Below are positions 1 to 8,354 of a DNA stretch of 43,523 nucleotides, in pieces (within the stretch, counting starts at the first letter, position 1; each line of letters starts with the position of its first letter). The position numbers were made by a program, and so were the translations under genes. This DNA comes from Gammaproteobacteria bacterium. GTDB taxonomy: Bacteria > Pseudomonadota > Gammaproteobacteria > DSM-16500. The stretch is taken from contig JABDEF010000004.1 of NCBI GenBank assembly GCA_013287235.1, positions 1 through 43,523 of the forward strand, read 5' to 3'. The notes below the pieces were generated by a model. It had not been told where the DNA came from and did no database searches. It saw nothing but the letters and a program-made list of their open reading frames with translations.

Positions 1-787
1 GTATACGGTTTCGTGTATCATCTAATAAAAATTGATATGCCATCGCTGCTTGTCTTTTAAGCTCATAAAAAACAGGCATCACAGCATCGGCAACTTGTTC
101 GCACTGATCAAAAATAGAGGAGGCCCCCATGGAGTGTCCAAAAATATCAGCTAAATTTGCTTGATGATAATAGGGTAGCCCGCTAAAGAATTTATCAATC
201 ACCATCAATGTACGCGCGGAATAACCATACATTTGATTGGCATCGCCATCTTCTAACACCGCTTCAGGTAATGGTGCTTTGTAAATCTCTTGACAAGCGT
301 TACAACGCAATTGCTCCACGATATGTTTCTCAGCTTCAAATCGTGCATGACCTGTTACACGCAAGAATGTGCTGGGTTCAAACTTGTAAAGCTTACCTAT
401 TTTACAGGCTGGGCAGACTTGGCCGCGTTGGTACTCTGTCATTGCATGATGAACTAACTTAGGTGGCTTAGATGGCGATTTATTTTTTTTATCTGTATTC
501 TTTTTTTGAATATTCTTCTTGTTTTTTTTAGGGTTAGATTTTTGTGAAGAAACAAGATGGCGCTCCGATTGTTGTACCATGCCTAATAGCTTGCGTAGCT
601 TATGCAGCGTTACGTCATCCGCTTCTATTTTTTCTTGCAGCGCACATAATGTTGAAATAGCGAGTAATAACAACTTTAAGTCGTCCACACTCAACGCCAA
701 GTTATGTTCAATGGCTTCTTCTACACGAACAATTAACTCAGCGAGTGCTTTTCGATCGATTTCAACAATATGAGACGATTTAGCCAT
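1..787 (-). CDS. tnpC: IS66-family transposase TnpC, C-terminus outside window
   Basis: This is the main IS66 transposase, the large third ORF. Translating the minus strand from the ATG at 785-787 gives an open frame to the window edge (262 codons). The N-terminal part is helical and followed by a Lys/Asn-rich linker at about residues 85-108. A zinc-finger-like Cys pair (CPAC, about residue 125) and a second pair (CNAC, about 163) match the IS66 zinc-binding domain. The sequence then enters the start of the DDE region (YGYSARTLMVIDKFFSGLPYY, about residues 188-208). IS66 TnpC is usually around 500 residues, so about half is visible. It lies 35 nt downstream of tnpB on the same strand. Identity is secure; whether the missing half is intact cannot be judged. 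Confidence 0.9.
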   Translation of the reverse strand, partial: MAKSSHIVEIDRKALAELIVRVEEAIEHNLALSVDDLKLLLLAISTLCALQEKIEADDVTLHKLRKLLGMVQQSERHLVSSQKSNPKKNKKNIQKKNTDKKNKSPSKPPKLVHHAMTEYQRGQVCPACKIGKLYKFEPSTFLRVTGHARFEAEKHIVEQLRCNACQEIYKAPLPEAVLEDGDANQMYGYSARTLMVIDKFFSGLPYYHQANLADIFGHSMGASSIFDQCEQVADAVMPVFYELKRQAAMAYQFLLDDTRNRI

Positions 788-822
788 TTTTATTTTAACC
801 CCATATAAAGAAGCGGAAGAAG

Positions 823-1155
823 TTACACATTCTTACGCCTAGGTGCAACAAATGTTTTTAAAATTTTTGTGAGCTCACTCGCATGACGCTCACTGATTAC
901 TTCATTTGCGGTTGTCGGCCATAAAGTATAATGCCCTCTACTTAATCGCTTTGTAGCAAGCCAATATCCATGTTCTTCATAACACAACACACGAATCATG
1001 GTACGTGATCGGTTAATGAATACAAACAGGTGACCTGAACGTGGGTTATGATTGAATTGGTTTTGACACAAAGCAATTAAACCGTCCAGTTGGCGTCGAA
1101 AATCAACGGGTTTTGTCGCTAACCATACTTTGGTATGTGCTGTTAAATAGAGCAT
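823..1155 (-). CDS. tnpB: IS66-family accessory protein TnpB (Orf2)
   Basis: This 110-residue protein is IS66 Orf2 (TnpB family), required with TnpA for efficient IS66 transposition although its biochemical role is not well understood. Diagnostic segments are VDFRRQLDGLIALC near residues 17-30, the FVFINRSRTMIRVLCYE strand near 45-61, and the WLATKRLSRG segment. The length matches the family (about 110-120). Its start overlaps the end of tnpA by 13 nt, the translational-coupling arrangement typical of IS66. No disruption is visible. Confidence 0.92.
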   Translation of the reverse strand: MLYLTAHTKVWLATKPVDFRRQLDGLIALCQNQFNHNPRSGHLFVFINRSRTMIRVLCYEEHGYWLATKRLSRGHYTLWPTTANEVISERHASELTKILKTFVAPRRKNV

Positions 1156-1544
1156 GACTGAGACTCCTTGTTTAAAGCAACAATGAACGCGACCGATGAT
1201 TTTATGCTGGGTGAGTTGACTTGAATCGTGATGCCGCTAGGCAAGCTTACCTGTAAGGAGGGCGGTGCTTGACTTGTTTTATCTATATTTTGTGCGTGAT
1301 CAAGGCTCATCGCGACAAATGCGGGAGGGTTATCAATTATCTCTTGATCCTGATGGAGTGATTTTTGCCACGATCGGAGTGAATTAACAGACATGCCAAT
1401 TGCAGCACTGACCTCTCGGTAGCTATAGTGATCCAGGCATTTAACTGCCTGTGCTCTGAGGCTTGCATTGCTTTGGCGCTTTTTCGATGACGATGCTTGC
1501 CAAGCAGCAAACGATTGTTGAAGGTGCGTAAGAATAGTTTCCAT
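1143..1544 (-). CDS. tnpA: IS66-family accessory protein TnpA (Orf1, helix-turn-helix)
   Basis: This 133-residue protein is the first IS66 ORF. Residues about 28-62 hold a helix-turn-helix of the type shared by IS66 TnpA and IS3 OrfA (LRAQAVKCLDHYSYREVSAA followed by IGMSVNSLRSWQKS). It probably binds the element's ends. The start codon lies close to the left end of the element, and the 3' end overlaps tnpB by 13 nt. The opposite strand carries an open frame that continues into the neighbouring glycosylase; the first part of that frame is an antisense shadow of this gene. Confidence 0.88.
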   Translation of the reverse strand: METILTHLQQSFAAWQASSSKKRQSNASLRAQAVKCLDHYSYREVSAAIGMSVNSLRSWQKSLHQDQEIIDNPPAFVAMSLDHAQNIDKTSQAPPSLQVSLPSGITIQVNSPSIKSSVAFIVALNKESQSCSI

Positions 1545-1589
1545 AAAGTGCTCCGTATTAGTTTTGTTTTAACACGGGCATATTTAATC

Positions 1590-2162
1590 ATGGTAATTGA
1601 AGAAAGTTGCGCAGGCGCGCCGGAAGGTTACAACGCTATCTCTTGTCAGCAATTATCGCTGGATGCTGGGCTACAAATTCAAAATTTGTTTGTTCAACAT
1701 GTCGGGAAAAAAATGAGCGATCATGATGGAACATTTTACGCCTTTCCGATTCCAAAAGACATAGCAAAATGTTCAATTATAGAATTAAATAAATTAGGGT
1801 TTAGTACAAATAAATGTAAAACACTTATTGATTTAGCATCCAGAATTGTTGCTGATGAAACTGTGTTTGATAATTTAGAAAATAAATCTAATGACGATAT
1901 CGTAAAATATCTATGTCAAATTAAAGGAATTGGACGTTGGTCTGCAGAATATGTTTTATTGCGAGGATTAGGAAAAATTGAAATGTTTCCTGGAGATGAT
2001 GTTGGTGCCAAGAAAAATTTACAACTATTGTTAGATATTAAAACTAAGTTGGATTATCAGCTAATCTCAAAAATCACAAAAAAATGGTATCCCTATGCTG
2101 GATTTATTTATTTTCATTTATTGCTGCAAAAATTAAAACAACAAGGGATTGCTGAACACTAA
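1590..2162 (+). pseudogene. AlkA-type DNA-3-methyladenine glycosylase, 5' end lost to IS66
   Basis: The C-terminal two thirds of an HhH-GPD superfamily base-excision glycosylase remain. Visible family features are the NAISCQQLSLDAG segment just inside the gene, the helix-hairpin-helix IKGIGRWSAEYVLLRGLG near 1922-1975, and the following FPGDDVGAKKNL segment, where one of the two Asp residues corresponds to the catalytic Asp of AlkA/OGG-type enzymes. The plus-strand frame is open back to 1497, but that part is antisense to IS66 tnpA. The only plausible internal start is the ATG at 1590 (190 codons), without a good ribosome-binding site. The normal N-terminal domain (about 80-100 residues) is missing, so the gene is probably inactive. 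Whether IS66 inserted or an IS-adjacent deletion occurred is unclear. Confidence 0.8.
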
Positions 2163-2195
2163 ACTAATATAAAATATTAATGGGAGATTATATCA

Positions 2196-2438
2196 ATGAA
2201 AAAGGAATTTAAAGTAGGTGACCATGTTTCATGGAACTCGGAAGCAGGTAGAGTCAAGGGAACAATCAAGAAAAAAATCACTTCAAAAATTAAATTCAAA
2301 ACCTACATTGTTCACGCCTCAAAAGAAGAGCCTCAATATTTAATAAAAAGCGACAAAACAGATCATATGGCTATGCATAAAGGTTCAGCTCTCAAAAAGA
2401 TAAAAAAAAGCACCCGAGATAAAAAAAATGTTAATTAA
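2196..2438 (+). CDS. DUF2945 / HVA1-TUDOR-like small protein
   Basis: An 80-residue basic protein with the complete DUF2945 (hypervirulence-associated TUDOR domain) pattern: FKVGDHVSWNSEAGRVKG at the N-terminus, a Lys-rich strand pair, and the YLIKSDKTDHMAMHKGSAL signature near residues 48-66. The family is widespread in bacteria and fungi and has no established biochemical function; a small beta-barrel is predicted. The start is supported by a GGGAG box 10-12 nt upstream. It sits 33 nt after the broken glycosylase and 45 nt before the NO reductase, all on the plus strand, but a shared transcript is only a guess. Confidence 0.85.
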   Translation: MKKEFKVGDHVSWNSEAGRVKGTIKKKITSKIKFKTYIVHASKEEPQYLIKSDKTDHMAMHKGSALKKIKKSTRDKKNVN

Positions 2439-2483
2439 GGATATTTTAATGATAGCTTACTCTAGATATAAGGAATAAATAGA

Positions 2484-4816
2484 ATGGGTAATATTGCTCA
2501 TGATACCAGCGCAGATGTGGGTTTAGATCCGGTTTCCAATGTACTCAAATGGGTTCTTTTAATTACTGCAATTGTTTGTTTTGCTGTTGTTATTTGGGGT
2601 ACATTCAAAACTTATCAATTGGCCCCGCCACTACCTCAGATATTTGCAACATCCTCTGGCAAGATCATCATGACACAAGATGATATTGTTTCTGGGAAAG
2701 CAGGCTTCCAACGCGCTGATCTTATGGATTATGGTAGTTTGTATGGAATGGGTTCTTATTTTGGTGAAGATTACACTGCAAAATATTTAGTACGATTAGG
2801 TCGTCTTACAGAAAATGAGATGGCTCAGCAACGTTTTGGAAAATCTTTCGCAGAACTTGCTGAAGGAGATCAATACGTTGTTCGTAAAAATATGCAACAA
2901 TCTTTACAACAAATTGATCTCAGTGGTAATCGTACAATATTACCAGATGCTGTAAGCAAATCAGTTTCACAACTTCAGTCTGAGATATCACAATCTCTTA
3001 TCAGTCATGATTTTGAAACAGGTTATACTAAAGCATATAGCTTAGATAATCAGAGTGCATTACAAACAGCTGATTTCCTTATTTACTCATCACTTACCAC
3101 CATCGCTCATCGACCCGGAACAGATTTTTCTTATACTAATAACTGGCCGTATGAACCTACTATGGGCAATGTACCAACTCCAAATACATTTTATTGGACA
3201 TGGATATCATTTTGTTTTGTATTTTTTGGCTTTGGTGCAGTGTTGTATATTTATCATCGTTATCTCAGCGCACTAGATGATGCGCCAAGAACACCTGTAT
3301 TGCTAGGTTTTGCGTCGCTAACGTCAAGTCAGAGAAAAGTCGGTCAATACTTTATTATTGTTGCTCTCGTTTTATTAACCCAAATCGGCGTAGGTTCAAT
3401 TTTGGCGCATTACTATACAGAACGTACTGGATTTTATGGAATTAATATTAATGTTATTCTGCCGTTTAATTTTTTGCGCGATGTTCATATACAAACACCC
3501 ATTGTTTGGATAGCGCTTTCTTGGATAAGTTCCGCCGTTTTTTTGGCGCCTATTATTAGCAAAAAAGAAGCAAAATGGCAGGGATTTTTAGTAGATCTCT
3601 TATTTTGGGTCACTCTTTTTATCGTTGTTGGTGCAATCATTGGTGATTACTTAGGGATTATGGGTTTTGTTAATGAGTCATGGTTTTGGATTGGTAATCA
3701 AGGCCTATCGTATATACAACTTGGGCGATTATGGCAAATCAGTTTTTGTGCAGGACTTTTTCTGTGGAGTTTTATTATTTTTAGAGGAATGTGGCCAACG
3801 TGGGGTCGATTAAAAACAGCCACCGTTGAGTTTTGGACGGGTCGAATTAGATTAGAACATCTTTTTTGGGCCAGCACGATCAATGTTGCGGTCTTGTATT
3901 CTTTTGGAATGATACCTTTAACAGGAATTGAAAAATCTTTTACGATTACTGATTTTTGGCGTTGGTGGGTGGTACATCTTTGGGTAGACAGTCTTTTGAA
4001 TTTTTTGCTGCATGCGCAACAGCGTATCTTTTAATGGGAACTGGATTAGTCTCGCGTCTTCTTGCAGAGAGAGCAATGCTATTTGAAACTATTCTTATTT
4101 TTTTAGGCGGAGTAATTGGTACAGGACATCATTGGTATTGGACTGGCACACCCGATATGTGGGTGCCACTCGGTTCTATGTTCTCATTTATTGAAGTGTT
4201 ACCACTGGTACTTCTTATTATTGATGCGATTGAACATCGTCAATTAATTAAACGGCATGGATCTTTTACTTACAATTTGGCTTATCTCTATATTTTAGGT
4301 GCGTCATTTTGGAATTTTGTCGGAGCAGGAGTATTTGGTGGCGGCACACTCAACGCGCCGCTTATCAACTATTATGAACATGGAACTTTTTTGACTTTAA
4401 ATCATGCGCATACAGCTTTATTTGGCGCGTTTGGTCTACTAGGCATTGGATTAGTTTATTTTTGTTTGCGTTATGCAGCAGGTGAACGACTCCCCTGGAG
4501 TGACCGATTAGGTACTTGGGCATTTTGGTTATATAACGCGGGTGTTGTATTGTGGATTGCTCTGAATTTTTTCCCTATAGGTTGGTCACAATTGATGGAT
4601 GTCTATGAACATGGTTTTGCGCATGCAAGAAGTCTTGAATTTTACAATAAAACATTGATATGGCAATGGTTACGATTGCCGGGGGATGTGGTGTTTGCTA
4701 TCGGTGCATTATTAATGGCATATGATTTTTTCAAGAAACTGGGACCTTTTTTCCCTAGATTGGTAAGCACGAAAATTCTTGAGGATCAGTCTATCGCAGT
4801 AGATAAAATAAGTTAA
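2484..4816 (+). pseudogene. norB: Quinol-dependent nitric oxide reductase (qNOR), one frameshift
   Basis: qNOR reduces nitric oxide to nitrous oxide at the cytoplasmic membrane with electrons from quinol, usually for NO detoxification. The first frame (2484-3986) gives the N-terminal membrane segment, the long periplasmic cytochrome-c-like fold (without a CXXCH haem site, as expected for qNOR) and the first helices. It then runs into a stop at 4034. The second frame (from 3989) continues the family sequence: QSFEFFAACATAYLLMGTG, then IGTGHHWYWTG near 4110-4145 with the two metal-ligand His residues, and HAHTALFGAFG near 4400. Restoring one base at about 3987-3989 turns VD into the expected HLWVEQSFEFF and gives about 777 residues, normal for qNOR. 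This is either a genuine null allele or a sequencing error. The start is supported by AAGGA 9-13 nt upstream. Confidence 0.88.
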
Positions 4817-4827
4817 GGATATCCTAT

Positions 4828-5358
4828 ATGCCTAAGCTTTATACGATCGGCCATTCGACACGCACTCTACAGGAATTTCTGGATATATTACATGCATATC
4901 AAATTACGCACATCGTGGATGTGCGTGCAATTCCAAAATCACGTCATGTGCCATGGTTTAATGAAAATGAATTCAAAAAATCACTTCATAAAGAAAAAAT
5001 CGCTTACACTCATCTATCAAAACTAGGTGGCTTACGTCGAACGAGTAAAAACTCAATCAATCTAGGATGGCGTAATGCTAGTTTTCGTGGTTTTGCGGAT
5101 TATATGCAAACCTCTGAATTTTTCGAAGGACTTAAGGAACTAGACAACTTAATAAAAAAAAGTCATAGAGTTGCCATTATGTGCGCTGAGGCGGTGCCAT
5201 GGCGATGTCATCGATCTCTTATTGCGGATGCAGAAATCGTTCGTCATTTTTCTGTTTGGGAAATAATGAGTAAAACTTCTGTTCGTGCACATGCCCTGAC
5301 TAATTTCGCAGTAGTAAATAGAAAGAAAAGACCCATTCAAATTTATTATCCACGATAA
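4828..5358 (+). CDS. DUF488 family protein
   Basis: A 176-residue protein with the DUF488 hallmarks: the YTIGHSTRTLQEFLDIL start, IVDVRAIPKSRHVPWFN near residues 29-45, and the Cys-containing signature MCAEAVPWRCHRSLIA near 112-127. The family is conserved in bacteria and archaea and has no settled function; the paired Cys/Arg/His residues suggest a catalytic or binding site. It starts 11 nt after the qNOR stop with an AAGG box in the gap, so it is probably co-transcribed with the reductase. This is the last gene of the plus-strand run. Confidence 0.88.
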   Translation: MPKLYTIGHSTRTLQEFLDILHAYQITHIVDVRAIPKSRHVPWFNENEFKKSLHKEKIAYTHLSKLGGLRRTSKNSINLGWRNASFRGFADYMQTSEFFEGLKELDNLIKKSHRVAIMCAEAVPWRCHRSLIADAEIVRHFSVWEIMSKTSVRAHALTNFAVVNRKKRPIQIYYPR

Positions 5359-5544
5359 TAAATCATGATAAATTTGAATTTGTATAAGATGCAGAAAATC
5401 TAGCGAAATCAATATGGGAAATTTTAAAACAAATAGCAATATCCTTTTTATGGATGTCACCTACCGTCCCGTTACAATTGTTCGAGAATGAAAAAGGCGC
5501 TTGCACTTATCACTTGAAACCACCCAAAATAACCTGATGCCACG

Positions 5545-5566
5545 CCCAATAGTGAAAACTATTGGG
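5545..5566. terminator. Perfect 9-bp hairpin with GAAA tetraloop
   Basis: CCCAATAGT, GAAA, ACTATTGGG form a perfect 9-bp stem closed by a GNRA-type tetraloop, about 190 nt after the DUF488 gene and 80 nt before the end of the antitoxin gene. There is no adjacent T-run on the plus strand (GGTACTT follows), so it is not a textbook intrinsic terminator. It may be a transcript-stabilising hairpin, a weak terminator or a small dispersed repeat. Confidence 0.4.
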
Positions 5567-5648
5567 GGTACTTCAGATGCAAAGCTTTATTTGCGTTTTA
5601 GAAGGATTAAAAAATCCTATTCAGGTAAATTATGGCGTTTTTTTTGAA

Positions 5649-5975
5649 TTATATATTTTCTCCATTAATTTCTTCAAATTGATTAATATGTATTTCACCA
5701 TTAGGGAAGCGAGCAACTATATCTAATTCGCCACCCATGGCTTCAATATAACTCCGCAAGGTTGAAATATACATATCAGTACGTCGTTCAATTCGTGAAA
5801 CGTTAGCTTGTTTCGTATTTAAAATTTCAGCCATACGTTCTTGACTCATTTGATGAGCTTGACGTAATTCTTGTAACGGCATTTCTTTTAACATCTTCTG
5901 AGTTTTTTCTGCAGCGGTTTTTTGCGCTGATAGCGGCATTTTATTTCGTAATGTCTTAAATGATTTTTTACTCAT
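5649..5975 (-). CDS. XRE-family HTH antitoxin (HigA-like)
   Basis: A 108-residue protein with a Cro/C1-type helix-turn-helix at about residues 36-65 (LRQAHQMSQERMAEIL followed by NTKQANVSRIERR). The tail SYIEAMGGELDIVARFPNGE is typical of HigA/YlxM-like antitoxins paired with Gp49/HigB toxins. The start codon overlaps the stop of the upstream toxin-like gene by 8 nt (ATGAGTAA), the usual coupled toxin-first operon. It probably represses its own promoter and neutralises the toxin, but the toxin here is frameshifted, so it may now be an orphan regulator. Confidence 0.85.
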   Translation of the reverse strand: MSKKSFKTLRNKMPLSAQKTAAEKTQKMLKEMPLQELRQAHQMSQERMAEILNTKQANVSRIERRTDMYISTLRSYIEAMGGELDIVARFPNGEIHINQFEEINGENI

Positions 5976-6341
5976 CTATTAAGCCCTCCTTTTTCAAAGT
6001 AATAATATGTTGCTTATACAGATTGTCAGCGATAGGAACATTTTTTTCATACCAACGATCATCTCCTATCTTATTGCCTCCAATTAAGAGAATAGCAGTA
6101 CGTCTAGGATCAAAGGCATATAGGATGCGATATGGCAGCCCCTGTGCTGAATCCTTAATTCACGCATGTGGGAATATGCTGACCCATTTATCCCGGATGA
6201 ATGGGGGTGCCTCAAGTTTGGACCGCATTCTTCAAGTAATCCCACAGACGCAGTAATATCTATTTGTTCATCTTCTTTCAGGGTTTCCCACCATCTTTCA
6301 AATTCATCAGTATATATATTCAGAAAAAAATATACCTGCAA
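5968..6341 (-). pseudogene. HigB/Gp49-type toxin, one frameshift
   Basis: The minus strand encodes a RelE/HigB-superfamily mRNA interferase in two frames. The first half reads IYTDEFERWWETLKEDEQ and later HMRELRIQHRG, the standard Gp49-like N-terminal half. At about 6138-6143 one base is missing in a GGGG/CCCC-rich stretch. The next frame gives LPYRILYAFDPRRTAILLI, GGNKIGDDRWYEKNVPIAD and a tail ending KEGLIDE just before the antitoxin. Restored, it would be about 120 residues, normal for the family. The start is uncertain: the frame is open to 6392, and the TTG at 6341 fits the family length. A real inactivation or a homopolymer sequencing error are both possible. Confidence 0.78.
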
Positions 6342-6374
6342 GCAATGCAGTTGAAAATTTCCAAAAATAAACAA

Positions 6375-6402
6375 ACGCCCGCTAGTAAACATTATTGGGC
6401 GT
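6375..6402. terminator. Bidirectional intrinsic terminator
   Basis: ACGCCC at 6375-6380 pairs with GGGCGT at 6397-6402. A T-rich tract follows on either strand: ATTTTTTG on plus, and TTTGTTTATTTTT on minus. It lies 12 nt past the stop of the Cupin_5/SRPBCC gene and so probably terminates that gene, isolating it from the toxin-antitoxin pair. Confidence 0.55.
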
Positions 6403-6413
6403 ATTTTTTGACT

Positions 6414-7364
6414 CTAGGCCTGATGATGCGATAATTGAAACTGCTTTTTTAAAGCTTCAAAGCCTGCCCGAAATACATTAGAGCTAATCGTATTCTGTAA
6501 GTATTTTTTATACTTTAAATGGCAACCAAAATTACATTCCCATATTATTTTTGTCTTCTCAGAATCTAGATGCTCCAATTTTAATATAGCCTCATAATTG
6601 GATAAAAGCATAGGAGAATTAAGGATTTTGTATTTAACTAAAAATTTTTTATCATCTAAAATGATTAATTCCTCTCTAATGTTGCCTCCATTATTTTTTA
6701 AATTAAAATTACGAATACAACCAAGTTCTCCATTAGCCTTCCCAGGTTCAATGAAGCTATCTGTAATAGCAGGATGCCATTTCGGTAATGCATTAAAATC
6801 AGAAATAATAGACCATATTTTATCAGCTGGTGCGTTAACAATATCACTAAGGTTAATATCAACGTTTACATGAAGCAAATTCAAAATCTCGATTGGAGGA
6901 TTAGGTAAAATTTTTAATAATTGATCTTCGGTAACTAAAGAAAAATCTCTAAAATCAAAACCTGGTGTTACTGTACATCCAACGAGAGAGTATCCTTTTT
7001 TATCTAGACATTCAGCGCCAAACCATTTATCACCTGGCACAATATATTGAGCATTATATCCATCTATTGGATTTCCAATGATTGCTTTTTCTATTAACCC
7101 CGTAGTGGGATCAATTATAGTAATTTGAACAGGACAGCCAGCATGATAATACCAGATTTCAGTAGAGTTTTTAATGACATGCAAAGCAGATTGTTCTTCT
7201 TCCTTTAATAAGAAGTAAATAGACGTTAAAAGATGTCTCATTTTTCCATTATACTTTTCACCAAAATCTATCATCGTGCTATCACGATAAAGTTCTTTAA
7301 AATAACCTCCTTCAGGATGTTTTTGCAGCTGAAATTTTTCAATGAGATGCTCTGGGATTAACAC
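6414..7364 (-). CDS. Cupin_5 (DUF985) / SRPBCC fusion protein
   Basis: Two recognisable domains are fused. Residues about 1-155 are a Cupin_5/DUF985 domain (LIEKFQLQKHPEGGYFKELY, SALHVIKNSTEIWYYHAG, YIVPGDKWFGAECL, VTPGFDFRDF). Residues about 165-310 are an SRPBCC/START-type domain of the polyketide-cyclase group (DIVNAPADKIWSIISDFNAL, PKWHPAI, then the long C-terminal helix). Neither domain has a fixed reaction; DUF985 cupins probably bind a small ligand and SRPBCC domains bind hydrophobic ligands. I chose GTG at 7364 because AAGGAG precedes it at the right distance and the DUF985 family begins about there; an ATG at 7397 is also in frame. It is a single gene with its own terminator at 6375-6402. 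Confidence 0.82.
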   Translation of the reverse strand: MLIPEHLIEKFQLQKHPEGGYFKELYRDSTMIDFGEKYNGKMRHLLTSIYFLLKEEEQSALHVIKNSTEIWYYHAGCPVQITIIDPTTGLIEKAIIGNPIDGYNAQYIVPGDKWFGAECLDKKGYSLVGCTVTPGFDFRDFSLVTEDQLLKILPNPPIEILNLLHVNVDINLSDIVNAPADKIWSIISDFNALPKWHPAITDSFIEPGKANGELGCIRNFNLKNNGGNIREELIILDDKKFLVKYKILNSPMLLSNYEAILKLEHLDSEKTKIIWECNFGCHLKYKKYLQNTISSNVFRAGFEALKKQFQLSHHQA

Positions 7365-7641
7365 TGTGACTCCTTGTATATTGATAATAAAGATCAATTA
7401 TTCTTTAAAAAATTCCGTTTTGCAATAAGCAAATTAATAGCTCTAACTATTTTTCATGATGCGGATGTGCATTTATATAAGATTTTAAAATGGCATTTAT
7501 TTTTGACTGGTAGCCTTTACCCCAATGGCACTACCTTAATGCATAGACTGTCAATAAGTGTATGATTTAAGATGAAATCAGTTTCCAATTTTAATATGAT
7601 TGCTTCGTTAATAAGTGATCACACAAAAAGGAAACTGAAGG

Positions 7642-7914
7642 ATGGATTCTAATCACAAAAAAATGCTGGTGCAAATTAAAAATCAAAAAAATTTAATGTT
7701 AAATGGAAGCAATGACATATCACTAACAAAAATTTTGAATTCTGAGCATTGTCAACTCATTCTGAGTGGATGTAGAGAGTTTCGTGATCGAATTTATACG
7801 CCGGTCAAAACAATTTTCATCTTTATTAAACAGGTTTTAAGTCCCGACAAATCATGCAAGAAAGCTGTCAGTGATGTTGTTGCAGAGACTCTCGCTCGAG
7901 AAGGGAAAAAATAA
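7642..7914 (+). pseudogene. IS4-type transposase, N-terminal fragment
   Basis: A 90-codon ORF matches the N-terminal domain of IS4-family transposases: CREFRDRIYTPVKTIFIFIK near residues 45-64 and VLSPDKSCKKAVSDVVAE near 66-83. A full IS4 transposase has about 400 or more residues including the DDE core, so this is a remnant. AACTGAAGG precedes the start and could be its original ribosome-binding site. A 9-bp inverted repeat (TCAGTTTCC at 7578-7586, GGAAACTGA at 7630-7638) lies just upstream. Confidence 0.7.
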
Positions 7915-8138
7915 GCAATAATACGGGTCCTTACTGTAAGGCCAGAAAACGTATTCCAGAAATAGCCTAATGGCGGAATGTCTTTTGCAATATAATAGCC
8001 TAATTGTCCTGCGTCTTTAAAAAGATAAACAGCGCCAGCTGTCAAATTAGCAGCTGCCCTTGCTGAATAAAAAGCACCGGTTACTGCTTTTAATACGGAA
8101 TAACCGGAATTATAAGCAAAATGACCAGTGGTAGCCAA
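7915..8138 (-). pseudogene. N-terminal fragment of an unrecognised protein
   Basis: The minus strand opens with an ATG at 8138 and gives about 74 residues rich in Ala, Gly, Tyr and Phe (for example AFYSARAAANLTAGAVYLF and AGQLGYYIAKDIPPLGYFW). The frame then continues antisense into the IS4 fragment until 7794. The composition suggests an amphipathic or membrane-interacting N-terminus, and the change at about 7915 suggests that the IS4-type insertion cut off the rest. I do not recognise the family. The region could also be chance coding. Confidence 0.3.
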
Positions 8139-8252
8139 TTGATGTTAAGTTGTTGAGCATATTCACCCCTCGATCTCGTTTATTTTTGAACAATATATTA
8201 TATTTTCTTAAAATTGTATGCAATTTTTTCGATTAAAGCAAACTTTATTATT

Positions 8253-8281
8253 TTGTGAGACAGTAGGCAAAATGGTATAAC
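8253..8281 (+). promoter_or_regulatory. Candidate sigma70 promoter for the membrane protein at 8355
   Basis: TTGTGA at 8253-8258 and TATAAC at 8276-8281 are separated by 17 nt, close to the sigma70 consensus, and lie about 75 nt before the gene. A second TATAAT occurs shortly downstream. AT-rich background makes chance matches likely. Confidence 0.3.
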
Positions 8282-8354
8282 TTTATAAAATGTTATAATT
8301 GAAAATAGTAATAGTGGACACACCGTATTATATAGCTAAGGGTAAAAATGAAAT

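Larger units (their letters stand above)
1..1591 (-). mobile_element. IS66-family insertion sequence, partial (cut by window edge)
   Basis: Three minus-strand genes in the classical IS66 order (tnpA, tnpB, tnpC) define the element. The tnpC end lies outside the window. The end upstream of tnpA falls somewhere between about 1545 and 1628, because by 1630 the plus strand already encodes recognisable AlkA-family glycosylase sequence. I could not identify the terminal inverted repeat or the 8-bp target duplication expected for IS66, so the boundary given is approximate. All three reading frames are open as far as seen, so the element may be complete and recent. Confidence 0.85.

Noticed and set aside
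208..773. Two plus-strand ORFs of 84 codons each
   Set aside because: They are antisense to the IS66 tnpC gene, whose minus-strand translation is clearly a transposase.
5149..5460. Minus-strand 103-codon ORF
   Set aside because: Mostly antisense to the well-supported DUF488 gene, with low-complexity Ile/His/Ser composition.
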